Source of the DNA: Bacteroidota bacterium
GTDB taxonomy: Bacteria > Bacteroidota > Ignavibacteria > Ignavibacteriales > Ignavibacteriaceae
Direction of reading: 5' to 3'
NCBI GenBank assembly: GCA_022562275.1
Contig: JADFPP010000005.1
Location: 1 to 64,000, forward strand
DNA: 64,000 nt
A program made the position numbers and the translations under genes. The notes beneath the pieces are model-generated. The model searched no databases. It was not told the DNA's origin and saw only the letters and a list, made by a program, of their open reading frames with translations. Positions 44,261 through 53,286 of this stretch are shown here, piece after piece. Position 1 is the stretch's first letter, and each line of letters begins with the position of its first letter.

Positions 44261-46208
44261 AAAAGATTACAGGATGATAAATGTTAACTAAATCGCTAAT
44301 ATACTTATCTGCGAGACGCTTACTTTCCTGCTCCTGAATTAAACCTGAAATTTCTGCTCTTGATTCATTAAATGTTTTTAGCCTTGCAGGGTCTCTTTCA
44401 TATAAAAAATATATTGCAAAACCGCCGGAGATCAATACAGGCGCAGAAAAATTACCTGGTTCTTTTATTCTGTTCGCCTCTCTAGAAATATCCGAGAAAT
44501 CAACATCCTGAAGTTCATATCGTCCTTTGTCTTTTTTCTTCCCCGGCCTTTCAGTATAAAGTGCAGCAAGGCTATCAAAATCAACACCTTCCCGGACCCG
44601 GAGTTCTTGAAAAATTCGATCGATCAGCGTGTCCTTCATGGTGAATATTTCACCAAAAGTTATTTTTGTGGGTAAGGAATAATCTTCTTTATGCTCTTCC
44701 CAATAATTATAAACATCAGTGCTGTCAACAAGCAATTTATTCCAAATTTCATCTTCCTGCAGTTTGAAAATATAAACTCCATCTTTGTATTCATCCATCA
44801 AGGAAGCAAAATTAGGATCCTCTTCTGCAAGATCCATTGCAGCAAGATATATCAGCTTATCTTCAGCAAATTTATTAACGGCTTTCATAACCTCAGTTTT
44901 ATTAAATACCGGTTTCCCTGTAAATTCCGAATTGAGATTTGTTTCTTTTAAAAATTCTTTGGCGCTAACAGTTTTATGCACATAAGTGAATAAATTTTTA
45001 CCCTCCAGCAAATCGAGGTTAGGATATTCAACTCCAAATCTAATAGAATCACTATTATCAATAATCATATCAACAGTTTGCTCGTTTTGAGTATAGTTGT
45101 ATTTGGTTTTCAAATTTTCAATATAAGTTGCATAATCCGTTTTATAACGCTGTTTTTCGTAAATCTTTTTAAGATTTTCTTTGTCGGATTCAAAACTCGG
45201 ATATTTCTCTCTATCGGTTACTTCAATAATATGATATCCAAAATTTGTCTGAACAGGTTCTGATATTTCATTTACATCTATTGTGAACGCTACTTCATCA
45301 AATTCCTGAACCATTCGTCTTCTTTCAAAAAACCCAAGATCGCCGCCTTTACTTTTTGTACCTGTATCATCGGAATACTTTGCAACAAGTTCCTCAAAAT
45401 CTGCCCCATCTTTTAGTTTTGCGATAACTGTGTCAGCAGTTTGTTTTGCAGCTAAAGAATCTACCTCGCCATTTTCATCCAAGTAATTTATTAGAATATG
45501 CCTGGCTCTAACTTTTGGTATTCTATTCTGCCTGCTAAAAACTTTAATAAGATGATAACCATAACTTGTTTTTACAGGCTCTGAATATACTTCTCCTGAA
45601 TCCAGTGTGTACATAGCATCTTCAAATTCAGAAGGTAACTGACTGGCAGTAATAAAGAAAATATCACCCCCTTTGGGAGCGGAGAATTTATCATCCGAAT
45701 ATTTTTCAGCCATTTCTTCAAAACTTACGCCACTTTTAATTGTATCTAAAATAGCATTGGCTTTTTCATAAGCAGCCTCATCACCATCCTTTCCGGGTTT
45801 TACCATAATATGGCTAACCCTTAACTCAATTTTTCTATTTTCATAAAGAGATTTTATTCCGGGTTGGATAATGTATTTTTCGATAATATAAGCCTTACCT
45901 ATTTGTTCTTCATAATCAAGTAATTCTTTCTTTAATTCGGGATCGGTATCAAAACCCCTTACGTATGCATTACGAAGTTTCATACGGAAATTCAAATAAA
46001 GATCCATAAAATCTTTATATTGTAAAAAGCTGTCCTTCTCGGCAATAACCCATCCGCCAACATTCTTTGCGTAAGCATATTCAAATTCATCTAATGTTAT
46101 TTTATATTTCCCGAATTCACCCACTATAGTTTGTGATGAAATTAAAACATTCAATACCGTAAAGAATAATAATATCTGCAGGATGAATGAGTAAAAAGAT
46201 TTAATCAT
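44217..46208 (-). CDS. Double-PpiC peptidyl-prolyl isomerase
   Basis: A 663-residue exported protein (signal peptide ending near SSQ). Two parvulin domains are obvious at about residues 130-230 (HIMVKPGKDGDEAAYEKAN, YSDDKFSAPKGGDIFFI) and 235-335 (HILINYLDENGE, YSDDTGTKSKGGDLGFFERR). A third region near 510-600 looks like a weak PpiC copy (FGEIFTMKD, GVDFDSLAALYTERPGK). It leads a three-gene chaperone run that probably supports outer-membrane and T9SS protein biogenesis. Confidence 0.9.
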   Translation of the reverse strand: MIKSFYSFILQILLFFTVLNVLISSQTIVGEFGKYKITLDEFEYAYAKNVGGWVIAEKDSFLQYKDFMDLYLNFRMKLRNAYVRGFDTDPELKKELLDYEEQIGKAYIIEKYIIQPGIKSLYENRKIELRVSHIMVKPGKDGDEAAYEKANAILDTIKSGVSFEEMAEKYSDDKFSAPKGGDIFFITASQLPSEFEDAMYTLDSGEVYSEPVKTSYGYHLIKVFSRQNRIPKVRARHILINYLDENGEVDSLAAKQTADTVIAKLKDGADFEELVAKYSDDTGTKSKGGDLGFFERRRMVQEFDEVAFTIDVNEISEPVQTNFGYHIIEVTDREKYPSFESDKENLKKIYEKQRYKTDYATYIENLKTKYNYTQNEQTVDMIIDNSDSIRFGVEYPNLDLLEGKNLFTYVHKTVSAKEFLKETNLNSEFTGKPVFNKTEVMKAVNKFAEDKLIYLAAMDLAEEDPNFASLMDEYKDGVYIFKLQEDEIWNKLLVDSTDVYNYWEEHKEDYSLPTKITFGEIFTMKDTLIDRIFQELRVREGVDFDSLAALYTERPGKKKDKGRYELQDVDFSDISREANRIKEPGNFSAPVLISGGFAIYFLYERDPARLKTFNESRAEISGLIQEQESKRLADKYISDLVNIYHPVIFYDELHKAFKSNQDN

Positions 46209-46283
46209 AGATGTGATCTCCTATTCAATAATTTTCAGAATTTAGCTATGTATTTTAGCAATAGGATGGTTGAAAATCAAGGT

Positions 46284-46334
46284 TATGTGCCAGGTCACCT
46301 TGGGGATAATTGACTTAGAGGTGACTGGCACATA
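46284..46334. repeat. Palindromic element between the PPIase and subtilase genes
   Basis: TATGTGCCAGGTCACCT (46284-46300) and AGGTGACTGGCACATA (46319-46334) are inverted and match at all but one inserted base. The loop is 18 bases. It lies five bases past the stop of the leftward subtilase gene, so it could end that transcript. The sharp boundaries suggest a REP or MITE-like insertion. Confidence 0.8.
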
Positions 46335-46338
46335 AACT

Positions 46339-48333
46339 TTACTTCATCAAAGTTATTTTTATTACCTTATTAAAGTTTTGAGCAGTCATCGATACAAAAT
46401 AAACTCCGCTTGGAAGATTACCTGCTGTTAAGTTTATTTCGTGAATACCAGCTTCCTGAACCCCTTCAAATAGTGTTTCAACCTCATTTCCAATAACATC
46501 ATACAGTGCAATTTTTATTTTTGATTGCAAAAGAACAGAATATTTAATTATTGTGCTTGGGTTAAAAGGATTTGGATAATTCTGAAATAATTGATAATCA
46601 GATAGTGGTGTAATCTCAACGATTATTTCATTGGAAAATGCAAATCCACCATCGAAATCTATTTGCTTGAGACGATAATAAATTCTACCTGCAAGCAAAT
46701 TATCATCCACAAACGAATACTGAGTACGATTTGTAGTAATGTCATTTCCTTGGATAAATCCAATCTTTTCAAAAGATGTATTTTCGTATCTTTTTTGTAT
46801 TTCAAATGCATAGTTATTAGTATCCGTACCCGTACTCCACTCCAATAGAACTGATCCGTTAATATATTTCCCGCTAAATAAAGTTAATTCAACAGGTACA
46901 GTAATTAATTCTATTGCAGCAAGCGTGTTAATTATTCCCCATCCCATTAAGTTATCCGGGTTGTTGCTTTGTGACGCAGTTTGCCTTAACAGATTCAAAA
47001 CTTCCATCGGTGTTAAAGTTGGATCAACCGATAACAGCAATGCTGCTGCACCAGCAAGTATTGGGCAGCTAAAAGATGTTCCATTTCTGGTTCCGTAACT
47101 TGTTGAACTGGAAGACCGTGCTACATAGACACCAGATCCCATTGCCATTAGATCGGGTTTAATCCTGCCGTCTACTGTGGGACCGACGCTACTGAAATTA
47201 GATCTTGTTCCATCGCTGTTTACGGCACCAACAGAAATTACACTATCACCATCGGCAGGAGCCCACAACGTATTATGACTTGGATGGAAACCTTCGTTGC
47301 TGGCCGAATTAACTACCAAGATACCAAGTTTTACAGCCAGATCGGCTGCGATTGTAATCCTCAAAGTATTACCATCCATATCTTCCCATGTAAAACTCTG
47401 GAATGGAGGATCAAATTCTAAGTAGCTAAGCGATGTGGATGTTACATCAACACCAATGCTGTCTGCCCACTCAAGGGCAGCAATCCAGTTATCCTCTTCC
47501 ACAGGTGTTTCACTAAAAATATCCTCGGTTCTTGCAAGAATAAAGTCCGAATCAAAAGCAGGACCGATTAATTGACCCTCTTTAAATCCTCCCACACAAG
47601 AAAGTGTGCTCGTTCCATGTGAACCACCCTGGCTAACATCAGGATCGCTATCCACAAAATCCCACATTGCAATAATGTTCATCGAACTAAAAACTTCGTG
47701 TGCAAGATTATCAAACCCGGCATCCATTGAACAAATGGTAATGCCCTGACCTGTAAATCCCAAATCATGCACCGCAGGCACATTAACTTGATTTAACTGA
47801 GTGAATGACTGACCATAGTCAATTGAATTAACTCCTTTGGGTTGAATAAGTAAATCGCCTTGAGGTTGATCGTTCAATTTTTTTTCAATTGAGTAATCTA
47901 ATTTAAATCTGCGAACAATATCTAAATTTTTAACTGATGAAAGCTGCGCTATCAATCCGATTTCTGATCTAGTTGCATAACCGCTTACACCGTTAAACCA
48001 TTTTGATTTTTGCTTTACTGCAAAACCCAAACTCACAATTTTTTTAATGTATTCTGAGTTAACAGGTAAATCCATTTTACTGATAAGCTGATCTTGTGCC
48101 AAAACCTTAGCTCTTCTTTTCAACGATTTTTCACTAACAACAGAATTAGGATTGGCAAAATATGAAGAGAGGTTTTCACCTTTATCGTTGAAGAAAACCC
48201 ATACTAATAACTCGTCTTTATCCGAACTTGCATTTAATAAATCATTAAGCTGTGGTGATGTTTTGTTAAAATTTGACTGTGCAAAAATTAATGCAGACAT
48301 CAACATCGAAAGGAATGTAATAAAAAATCTCAT
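46339..48333 (-). CDS. Secreted S8 family serine peptidase (subtilase) with a T9SS sorting domain
   Basis: A 664-residue exported protease. It has a signal peptide (to about residue 19), a pro-region and a subtilisin domain. The triad is Asp204 (CSMDAGF), His239 (GGSHGTSTLS) and Ser420 (NGTSFSCP). The oxyanion Asn is in NSASNEG. The C-terminus is a T9SS type A sorting domain (YPNPFNPSTIIKYSV, ALYDVIGNEV, PSGVYFVSM). It is probably surface-attached and degrades external protein. Confidence 0.93.
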   Translation of the reverse strand: MRFFITFLSMLMSALIFAQSNFNKTSPQLNDLLNASSDKDELLVWVFFNDKGENLSSYFANPNSVVSEKSLKRRAKVLAQDQLISKMDLPVNSEYIKKIVSLGFAVKQKSKWFNGVSGYATRSEIGLIAQLSSVKNLDIVRRFKLDYSIEKKLNDQPQGDLLIQPKGVNSIDYGQSFTQLNQVNVPAVHDLGFTGQGITICSMDAGFDNLAHEVFSSMNIIAMWDFVDSDPDVSQGGSHGTSTLSCVGGFKEGQLIGPAFDSDFILARTEDIFSETPVEEDNWIAALEWADSIGVDVTSTSLSYLEFDPPFQSFTWEDMDGNTLRITIAADLAVKLGILVVNSASNEGFHPSHNTLWAPADGDSVISVGAVNSDGTRSNFSSVGPTVDGRIKPDLMAMGSGVYVARSSSSTSYGTRNGTSFSCPILAGAAALLLSVDPTLTPMEVLNLLRQTASQSNNPDNLMGWGIINTLAAIELITVPVELTLFSGKYINGSVLLEWSTGTDTNNYAFEIQKRYENTSFEKIGFIQGNDITTNRTQYSFVDDNLLAGRIYYRLKQIDFDGGFAFSNEIIVEITPLSDYQLFQNYPNPFNPSTIIKYSVLLQSKIKIALYDVIGNEVETLFEGVQEAGIHEINLTAGNLPSGVYFVSMTAQNFNKVIKITLMK

Positions 48334-48366
48334 CTCATTTTCCAGAATAGATTAATATTAATTTTA

Positions 48367-50403
48367 TTAGCTAACTCGTATTCCGTTCTTTACAGAATTA
48401 CTTGCTGTTAAAACTTCCAAATTTCCCCCCTCATTTTCTACTGCTAAAATCATCCCTTTCGATTCTTCCCCCATAATTTTTACCGGTTGGAGATTTGCAA
48501 CGATAACAACCTTTTTGCCTATCATTTCTTCCGGTTTATAACTTAGTGCAATCCCGGCAATAACCTGTCTTACTTCATCCCCAAGTTTTACTTTTAATTT
48601 TAATAGTTTTTTACTTTTCTTTATTTTTTCAGCTTCAATAACTTCGGCAACTTTAAGCTCGGTTTTCATAAAATCGTCGTAACTGATGAGATTATTCTTA
48701 TCAGTTTTGGATTCGCCGCCGCCGAGTTTATCTATCTGTTCCTGGATCATTTTATCCTCAATTTGCGGAAAAAGAATTTCCGCTTTATTTAATTTATGTC
48801 CTGTTGGAAGATTTTCATCCCCGCATTTTTCCCAGGTAGTTAGTTCTGTATTTAGCATTCCAAATATCTTTTTTGATGAAAAAGGTAATACGGGTTCAAA
48901 TAATTCTGCCAGTGTGTAAATAGTCTGAAGGCAAATGTTGATTGTGGTACTGCATTTTTCTTTATCAGTCTTAACAGTAATCCAGGGTTCCGAATCATTA
49001 AAGTATTTGTTCCCCGCACGTGCAAGATTCATTATTTCATTTGTGCCTTTTTTAATTTTATACCGCTCAAAGTATCCGGAGATTTTTTGCGGGTATTCTG
49101 AAATGGTTTTTATCATCTCTTTATCCATTTCATTCAATACACCTTTTGGCGGGACTTTACCTTTAAATTGTTTGTGTGCAAAAGTAAAAGTACGGTTTAT
49201 GAAATTTCCGAAAATAGCAGCAAGCTCGCTGTTGTTTTTTGCCTGAAATTCTTTCCACTGAAAATCGGTATCTCTGTTTTCCGGAAGATTAGCAGCCAGA
49301 GTATAACGAAGCGGATCGGCAGGAAATATCTTTAGAAAATCTATTGCATCAACACCCCAATTTCTGCTTTTGGAAAATTTCCTGCCTTCAAAATTTAAGA
49401 ATTCATTTGCAGGCACATTCTGAGGCAAACAATACTTTTCTTTTTCACCATCATTCCACGCCATAAGCATTGCCGGGAAAACGATGCAATGAAATACGAC
49501 GTTATCTTTCCCGATAAATGCAATGTACTTTGTGTTTTGATCCAGCCAGTACTTTTTCCAAAAATTTGGTTTGCTAATTTTCTCTGAGTACTCCTTCGTA
49601 GATGAGATATAACCAAGCACTGCTTCAAACCACACATAAAGCACTTTCCCTTCGGCATCGTCCAAAGGAACTTTCACTCCCCAATCGAGATCACGCGTTA
49701 CGGCTCTGTCTTTCAATCCATCTTTGAACCAACCGCGGCAGTATTGCAAAACGTTCTCTTTCCAGCCGTATTTTTCATTCATTTCATTTATATAATTTTC
49801 AAGACGCTGCTGAAACTTTCCCAAGGGGAAAAACCAATGGGCGGTTTCTTTCAGAATAGGTGATTCGCCGCTTATTTTACTTTTAGGATTCTTCAGTTCT
49901 TTCGGTTCATACAGTGCACCGCAATTTTCGCATTCGTCGCTTCTTGCTTCTTCAAATCCGCAGTTGGGACATGTACCTTCAACATATCTATCGGGTAAAA
50001 ACATTTTGTTTTTCTCATCATAAAACTGAAGTGTCTTTTTCTCTTTCAGTATCCCCTGCTTATAAAATTCTAAAAAGAATTCTTTTGCAGTATTGTGATG
50101 AATAGGTAAGCTCGTCCGGGAATAATTATCAAAACTCATCCCGAATTTTTCAAACGCATCGTAATTTAGTTTATGATAGCGGTCTATAATAACCTGCGGT
50201 GAAACATTTTCTTTATCGGCACTGATAGTAATAGGCACACCATGTTCATCAGAGCCACTGATGTAAATTATGTCATCACCCTTAAGCCTCTTGTAACGCA
50301 CATAAATATCCGCTGGTAAATATGCCCCGCTAAGATGCCCAAGATGAATTGGTCCGTTTACATAAGGCAATGCAGATGTTACAAGTATTTTTTCTTTTGC
50401 CAC
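48367..50403 (-). CDS. metG: Methionyl-tRNA synthetase
   Basis: A class I synthetase of 678 residues. HIGH-like HLGHL is in LPYVNGPIHLGHLSGAYLP and KMSKS-like KFSKSRN is in FEGRKFSKSRNWGV. The zinc-binding cysteines are in CPNCGFEEARSDECENCG. A C-terminal tRNA-binding (Trbp111-like) domain is fused (about 570-678, DFMKTELKVAEVIEAEKIKKS). This is the MetG1 form common in Bacteroidota. Confidence 0.97.
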   Translation of the reverse strand: MAKEKILVTSALPYVNGPIHLGHLSGAYLPADIYVRYKRLKGDDIIYISGSDEHGVPITISADKENVSPQVIIDRYHKLNYDAFEKFGMSFDNYSRTSLPIHHNTAKEFFLEFYKQGILKEKKTLQFYDEKNKMFLPDRYVEGTCPNCGFEEARSDECENCGALYEPKELKNPKSKISGESPILKETAHWFFPLGKFQQRLENYINEMNEKYGWKENVLQYCRGWFKDGLKDRAVTRDLDWGVKVPLDDAEGKVLYVWFEAVLGYISSTKEYSEKISKPNFWKKYWLDQNTKYIAFIGKDNVVFHCIVFPAMLMAWNDGEKEKYCLPQNVPANEFLNFEGRKFSKSRNWGVDAIDFLKIFPADPLRYTLAANLPENRDTDFQWKEFQAKNNSELAAIFGNFINRTFTFAHKQFKGKVPPKGVLNEMDKEMIKTISEYPQKISGYFERYKIKKGTNEIMNLARAGNKYFNDSEPWITVKTDKEKCSTTINICLQTIYTLAELFEPVLPFSSKKIFGMLNTELTTWEKCGDENLPTGHKLNKAEILFPQIEDKMIQEQIDKLGGGESKTDKNNLISYDDFMKTELKVAEVIEAEKIKKSKKLLKLKVKLGDEVRQVIAGIALSYKPEEMIGKKVVIVANLQPVKIMGEESKGMILAVENEGGNLEVLTASNSVKNGIRVS

Positions 50404-50503
50404 GATTATTTCTATAATTTTTTAAAAATAATTTTAAATATACTGATTAGAAATCGAAATTTTCCAGATTAGATTTTTGTACTGAATTTCAGAATAAATA
50501 TTA

Positions 50504-50743
50504 ATGAACTCAATAAAACTTAATACACTCTCAGTTAGCGGTGCTGGTATCTAAGCTTTGATACAACATCCTGCCAGTATAACTCACTTATCTATGAGAA
50601 AAGGAACAAGATTGGCTGCCGGTATTTCAGACGGGCTAATTCGTCTTTTTGTTGGAATTAAAAAGGTCGATGATAATATTGCTGATTTAGATCAAGCTCC
50701 GGAAAAAGTTAAAGATTCTTATTTTACTACTATTGGAGTATAA
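50504..50743 (+). pseudogene. C-terminal remnant of a PLP trans-sulfuration enzyme
   Basis: Reading from 50504 gives MNSIKLNTLSVSGAGI, a TAA stop, and then ALIQHPASITH, RLAAGISDGLIRLFVGI and DDNIADLDQA. This matches the C-terminal 75 or so residues of the cystathionine gamma-synthase, O-acetylhomoserine sulfhydrylase and methionine gamma-lyase family (usual form SLGGVESLIEHPASMTH). The PLP-binding part is absent, so the gene is dead. A short open frame from 50558 should not be called as a real gene. Confidence 0.85.
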
Positions 50744-50852
50744 ATAGGGATCTACTTTTTGATAATTTTATTGGTGTAAAATTGCTTTGTACTTCATCGG
50801 TTGAATCCAATATACAGTAAGAAATTTGTAAAAATTCAATTGATCATTTTGC

Positions 50853-50881
50853 CTTACCGACTAATCACCCCTACTTACCGA
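50853..50881 (+). promoter_or_regulatory. Candidate LytTR-type direct-repeat operator
   Basis: CTTACCGA occurs at 50853-50860 and again at 50874-50881, 21 bases apart start to start, or two helical turns. LytTR-domain regulators typically bind two direct repeats of about 9 bases with 12-13 bases between. The site lies about 70 bases before the LiaF-like gene, the first of an operon encoding a LytTR regulator, so autoregulation is likely. This is inferred. Confidence 0.5.
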
Positions 50882-50949
50882 AATTTACTTTCATCAGTTT
50901 TTATAATTAGTTATGTTTATGCAGAAGTAAAAGTATATAAGGCAGAATA

Positions 50950-51663
50950 ATGAAAAGCAGAGAGAATAGAACAGATAAAAGAGTTTTTCTTGGGGGAATA
51001 CTGATTGTAATTGGTGGAATACTTTTATTAAACACTATAGATGTGTTTGATTTTAGAATCTCCCGTGTGATCTTTTCCTTGCCGTTTATAATTACGATAA
51101 TTGGGGTATTTATTCTTTTAAATACAAACAAAAAATTATTAGGCGGAATTTTAACAGGTGTTGGATTATTTTTTTTAGTGGAAAGAATTGTTCCGGGATT
51201 ACATTATCACAGTGGAATAGTTATCCCGGTAATTCTGATTGCCTTTGGAATCTATATAATATTAAAACAGACACGAAAAAATATTGACGATCCTGAGAGG
51301 CATGGTTTTCTAAAAAAAGATTTGATCGACGACATTTCGATTTTCGGAGGGGGATCAAAAATTATATCGTCCGATAACTTTAGAGGTGGAAACGTTACTG
51401 CAATTTTCGGTGGATCGGAAATTAACCTGACCGGCTGTAAACTTGCAGAGGGAGATCAAATTATAGATGTGCTTTTAATATTCGGCGGCACAACTATTGT
51501 TGTTCCCAAAGATTGGAATGTTATTGTTAATGTAACATCAATACTTGGCGGCTTTTCGGATAAAAGTATAAGGGATCCCAATATAATCCCCGATCAATCC
51601 AGGACACTGCATGTAAAGGGTCTGGCTATGTTCGGCGGAGGTGAGGTTAAGAATTATATTTGA
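50950..51663 (+). CDS. LiaF-like membrane protein
   Basis: A 237-residue protein with four predicted N-terminal membrane helices (about residues 13-115, GGILIVIGGILLLNTIDVF, FIITIIGVFILL). A C-terminal domain has repeated ISIFGGGSKI, TAIFGGSEINLTGC, LLIFGGTTIVVP and LAMFGGGEV. This toast-rack pattern is seen in LiaF and cell-wall-active-antibiotic response proteins. In Firmicutes LiaF inhibits a sensor kinase. Here it lies 11 bases before a LytS-type kinase, which fits a regulatory partner role. Confidence 0.8.
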   Translation: MKSRENRTDKRVFLGGILIVIGGILLLNTIDVFDFRISRVIFSLPFIITIIGVFILLNTNKKLLGGILTGVGLFFLVERIVPGLHYHSGIVIPVILIAFGIYIILKQTRKNIDDPERHGFLKKDLIDDISIFGGGSKIISSDNFRGGNVTAIFGGSEINLTGCKLAEGDQIIDVLLIFGGTTIVVPKDWNVIVNVTSILGGFSDKSIRDPNIIPDQSRTLHVKGLAMFGGGEVKNYI

Positions 51664-51674
51664 TGTGTTGAGAA

Positions 51675-52733
51675 ATGTATTCAAATCCAATTCTTAAAAG
51701 TTTAAAAAATCTTAATTACTACCTTCTCTTCTGGGCAATTCTGGCATTCGTTTTTATTTTGTTACTTTATTTTGGAACTGAAATTGGACTCGCTGCTTCT
51801 GTAGCTGATGGTTTAGTCTTCACATTTTTGCTTGGTGGATTAGGATTAACTTTGTGGTATCCTGCCCGTTATATTCCTATAGAAAAAAGCAGCCCGGCAA
51901 AAATACTTGTCAGTCATTCCATTGGTGCAGTTATAACAACAATATTATGGATAGTATTCGGATACGTTCTGATGGTAAACATAATTGGATTTGAGGAAAA
52001 ATATCCTGCATTTCTCTACAGCACTTTGGTCTGGAGAATTTTAATTGGTCTGCTTTTTTATTCTTTGTTTACCTCATTTTATTATATGATAATTTATTAC
52101 ACTGGTTTTCAGGAAAGGATAATAAAAGAAACGGAACTTAAAAATCTTGTTACTGAAGCAGAATTAAGATCACTAAAGTTTCAGATTAATCCTCACTTTA
52201 TATTTAACAGCTTAAATTCAATGAGTGCATTAACAGAAATAGATCCTCTCAAGGCAAAAAAAATGATAATCAAGCTTGCGGAGTTTTTAAGGTTTATACT
52301 TAAAACGAATGAATTGAATAAAAATTCGCTTAATGAAGAACTGAAAAATATTAGATTATATCTTGAGATAGAACGAATAAGGTTTGAAGAAAAATTCGAG
52401 TATATTGAAGAAATTCATGATAGCTGCAATAATATTGAAATTCCGAGCATGATTCTTCAGCCGTTATTTGAAAATGCAATTAAGCATGCAGTTTATGAAA
52501 CCCTTGATAAAGTAATCTTAAAACTAACCTGCGGATTACAGGATGATTTTCTAAAGATTATTTTGGAAAATAATTATGATAACACAACTCCAGCCCAAAG
52601 GGGTGCAGGTGTAGGTTTGAAGAATATCCGGGAAAGGTTAAAATTAATATATAACCGGGATAATCTTCTTGAAGTAAAAAAAGAGAGGGGAATTTTTAAA
52701 GTTACATTGTATATTCCAACAGAAGAAAATTAG
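51675..52733 (+). CDS. LytS/YehU-type sensor histidine kinase
   Basis: A 352-residue membrane kinase. About four membrane segments (residues 15-150) precede the His_kinase domain, with the phospho-acceptor His in LKFQINPHFIFNSLNSMSAL. An HATPase domain follows (LQPLFENAIKHAV as the N-box, RGAGVGLKNIRERL as the G-box). Its cognate regulator lies downstream at 53287, but the pair is now separated by a GxxExxY gene and repeats. The stop codon TAG abuts the repeat arm. Confidence 0.9.
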   Translation: MYSNPILKSLKNLNYYLLFWAILAFVFILLLYFGTEIGLAASVADGLVFTFLLGGLGLTLWYPARYIPIEKSSPAKILVSHSIGAVITTILWIVFGYVLMVNIIGFEEKYPAFLYSTLVWRILIGLLFYSLFTSFYYMIIYYTGFQERIIKETELKNLVTEAELRSLKFQINPHFIFNSLNSMSALTEIDPLKAKKMIIKLAEFLRFILKTNELNKNSLNEELKNIRLYLEIERIRFEEKFEYIEEIHDSCNNIEIPSMILQPLFENAIKHAVYETLDKVILKLTCGLQDDFLKIILENNYDNTTPAQRGAGVGLKNIRERLKLIYNRDNLLEVKKERGIFKVTLYIPTEEN

Positions 52734-52763
52734 CCACTAATTACACTAATTTGCACTAATTCA
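52731..52763. repeat. Single arm of the dispersed repeat, left side of the GxxExxY cassette
   Basis: Bases 52733-52763 match 53192-53222 at 28 of 31 positions in the same orientation. They correspond to the right arm of the full hairpin. No left arm precedes it; the bases just before encode the end of the histidine kinase. Confidence 0.85.
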
Positions 52764-52778
52764 TTCAAAATATTTATT

Positions 52779-53153
52779 ATGACAGAACTTATTTATAAAG
52801 AAGAATTTTATAAGATTATAGGAATCTGCATGGAAGTACATCGACTTCTGGGGAGGGGATTTCTTGAAATTATTTACAAAGATGCTTTAGAATATGAGTG
52901 CAAAAAAAATAATATTCCTTTTCAAAGAGAAAAAGAATATAAAATACCATACAAGGAAATTATATTACAACATATGTACTACGCTGATTTTGTATTATTT
53001 GATAAAATAATTTTAGAAGTTAAAGCTATCAATGGAATAATAGACGAATTCATTAAACAAACACTCAACTATTTAAGTGCATCTAACAACAAACTGGGAA
53101 TTATTGTAAACTTTGGTGAAGATTCACTAAAATATAAAAGATTGGTGCTTTAA
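52779..53153 (+). CDS. GxxExxY family protein (PD-(D/E)XK-like)
   Basis: A 124-residue protein with the family motif G27-F-L-E30-I-I-Y33. A PD-(D/E)XK-like core is visible: YYADFVLFDKIILEVKA with Asp70, Glu80 and Lys82, then FIKQTLNYL (Gln94, Tyr98), and GIIVNFG. GxxExxY proteins are small, widespread and uncharacterised, probably nucleases or nucleic-acid binding. It is bracketed by repeat arms (52731-52763 and 53151-53222) and splits a kinase-regulator pair, so it looks inserted. Its stop codon is the first base triplet of the right-hand repeat. Confidence 0.9.
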   Translation: MTELIYKEEFYKIIGICMEVHRLLGRGFLEIIYKDALEYECKKNNIPFQREKEYKIPYKEIILQHMYYADFVLFDKIILEVKAINGIIDEFIKQTLNYLSASNNKLGIIVNFGEDSLKYKRLVL

Positions 53154-53222
53154 TTCGTGATAATTAGTGAAATTAGTGGCAGAAAAAGAAAGCCGCTAAT
53201 TACACTAATTTGCACCAATTGA
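53151..53222. repeat. Dispersed palindromic repeat, copy C (right side of the GxxExxY cassette)
   Basis: Arms 53152-53180 and 53192-53220 are inverted and match at about 24 of 29 positions around an 11-base loop. The inner ends are ATTAGTGGC and GCCGCTAAT. It is the same family as the copies at 4414 and 29710. It begins within the stop codon of the GxxExxY gene. Confidence 0.9.
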
Positions 53223-53286
53223 AATGAGAAATGGGATCGAAATAATTATAGCATCTATTAAATAACCAAAATAAATATAAACGAGA

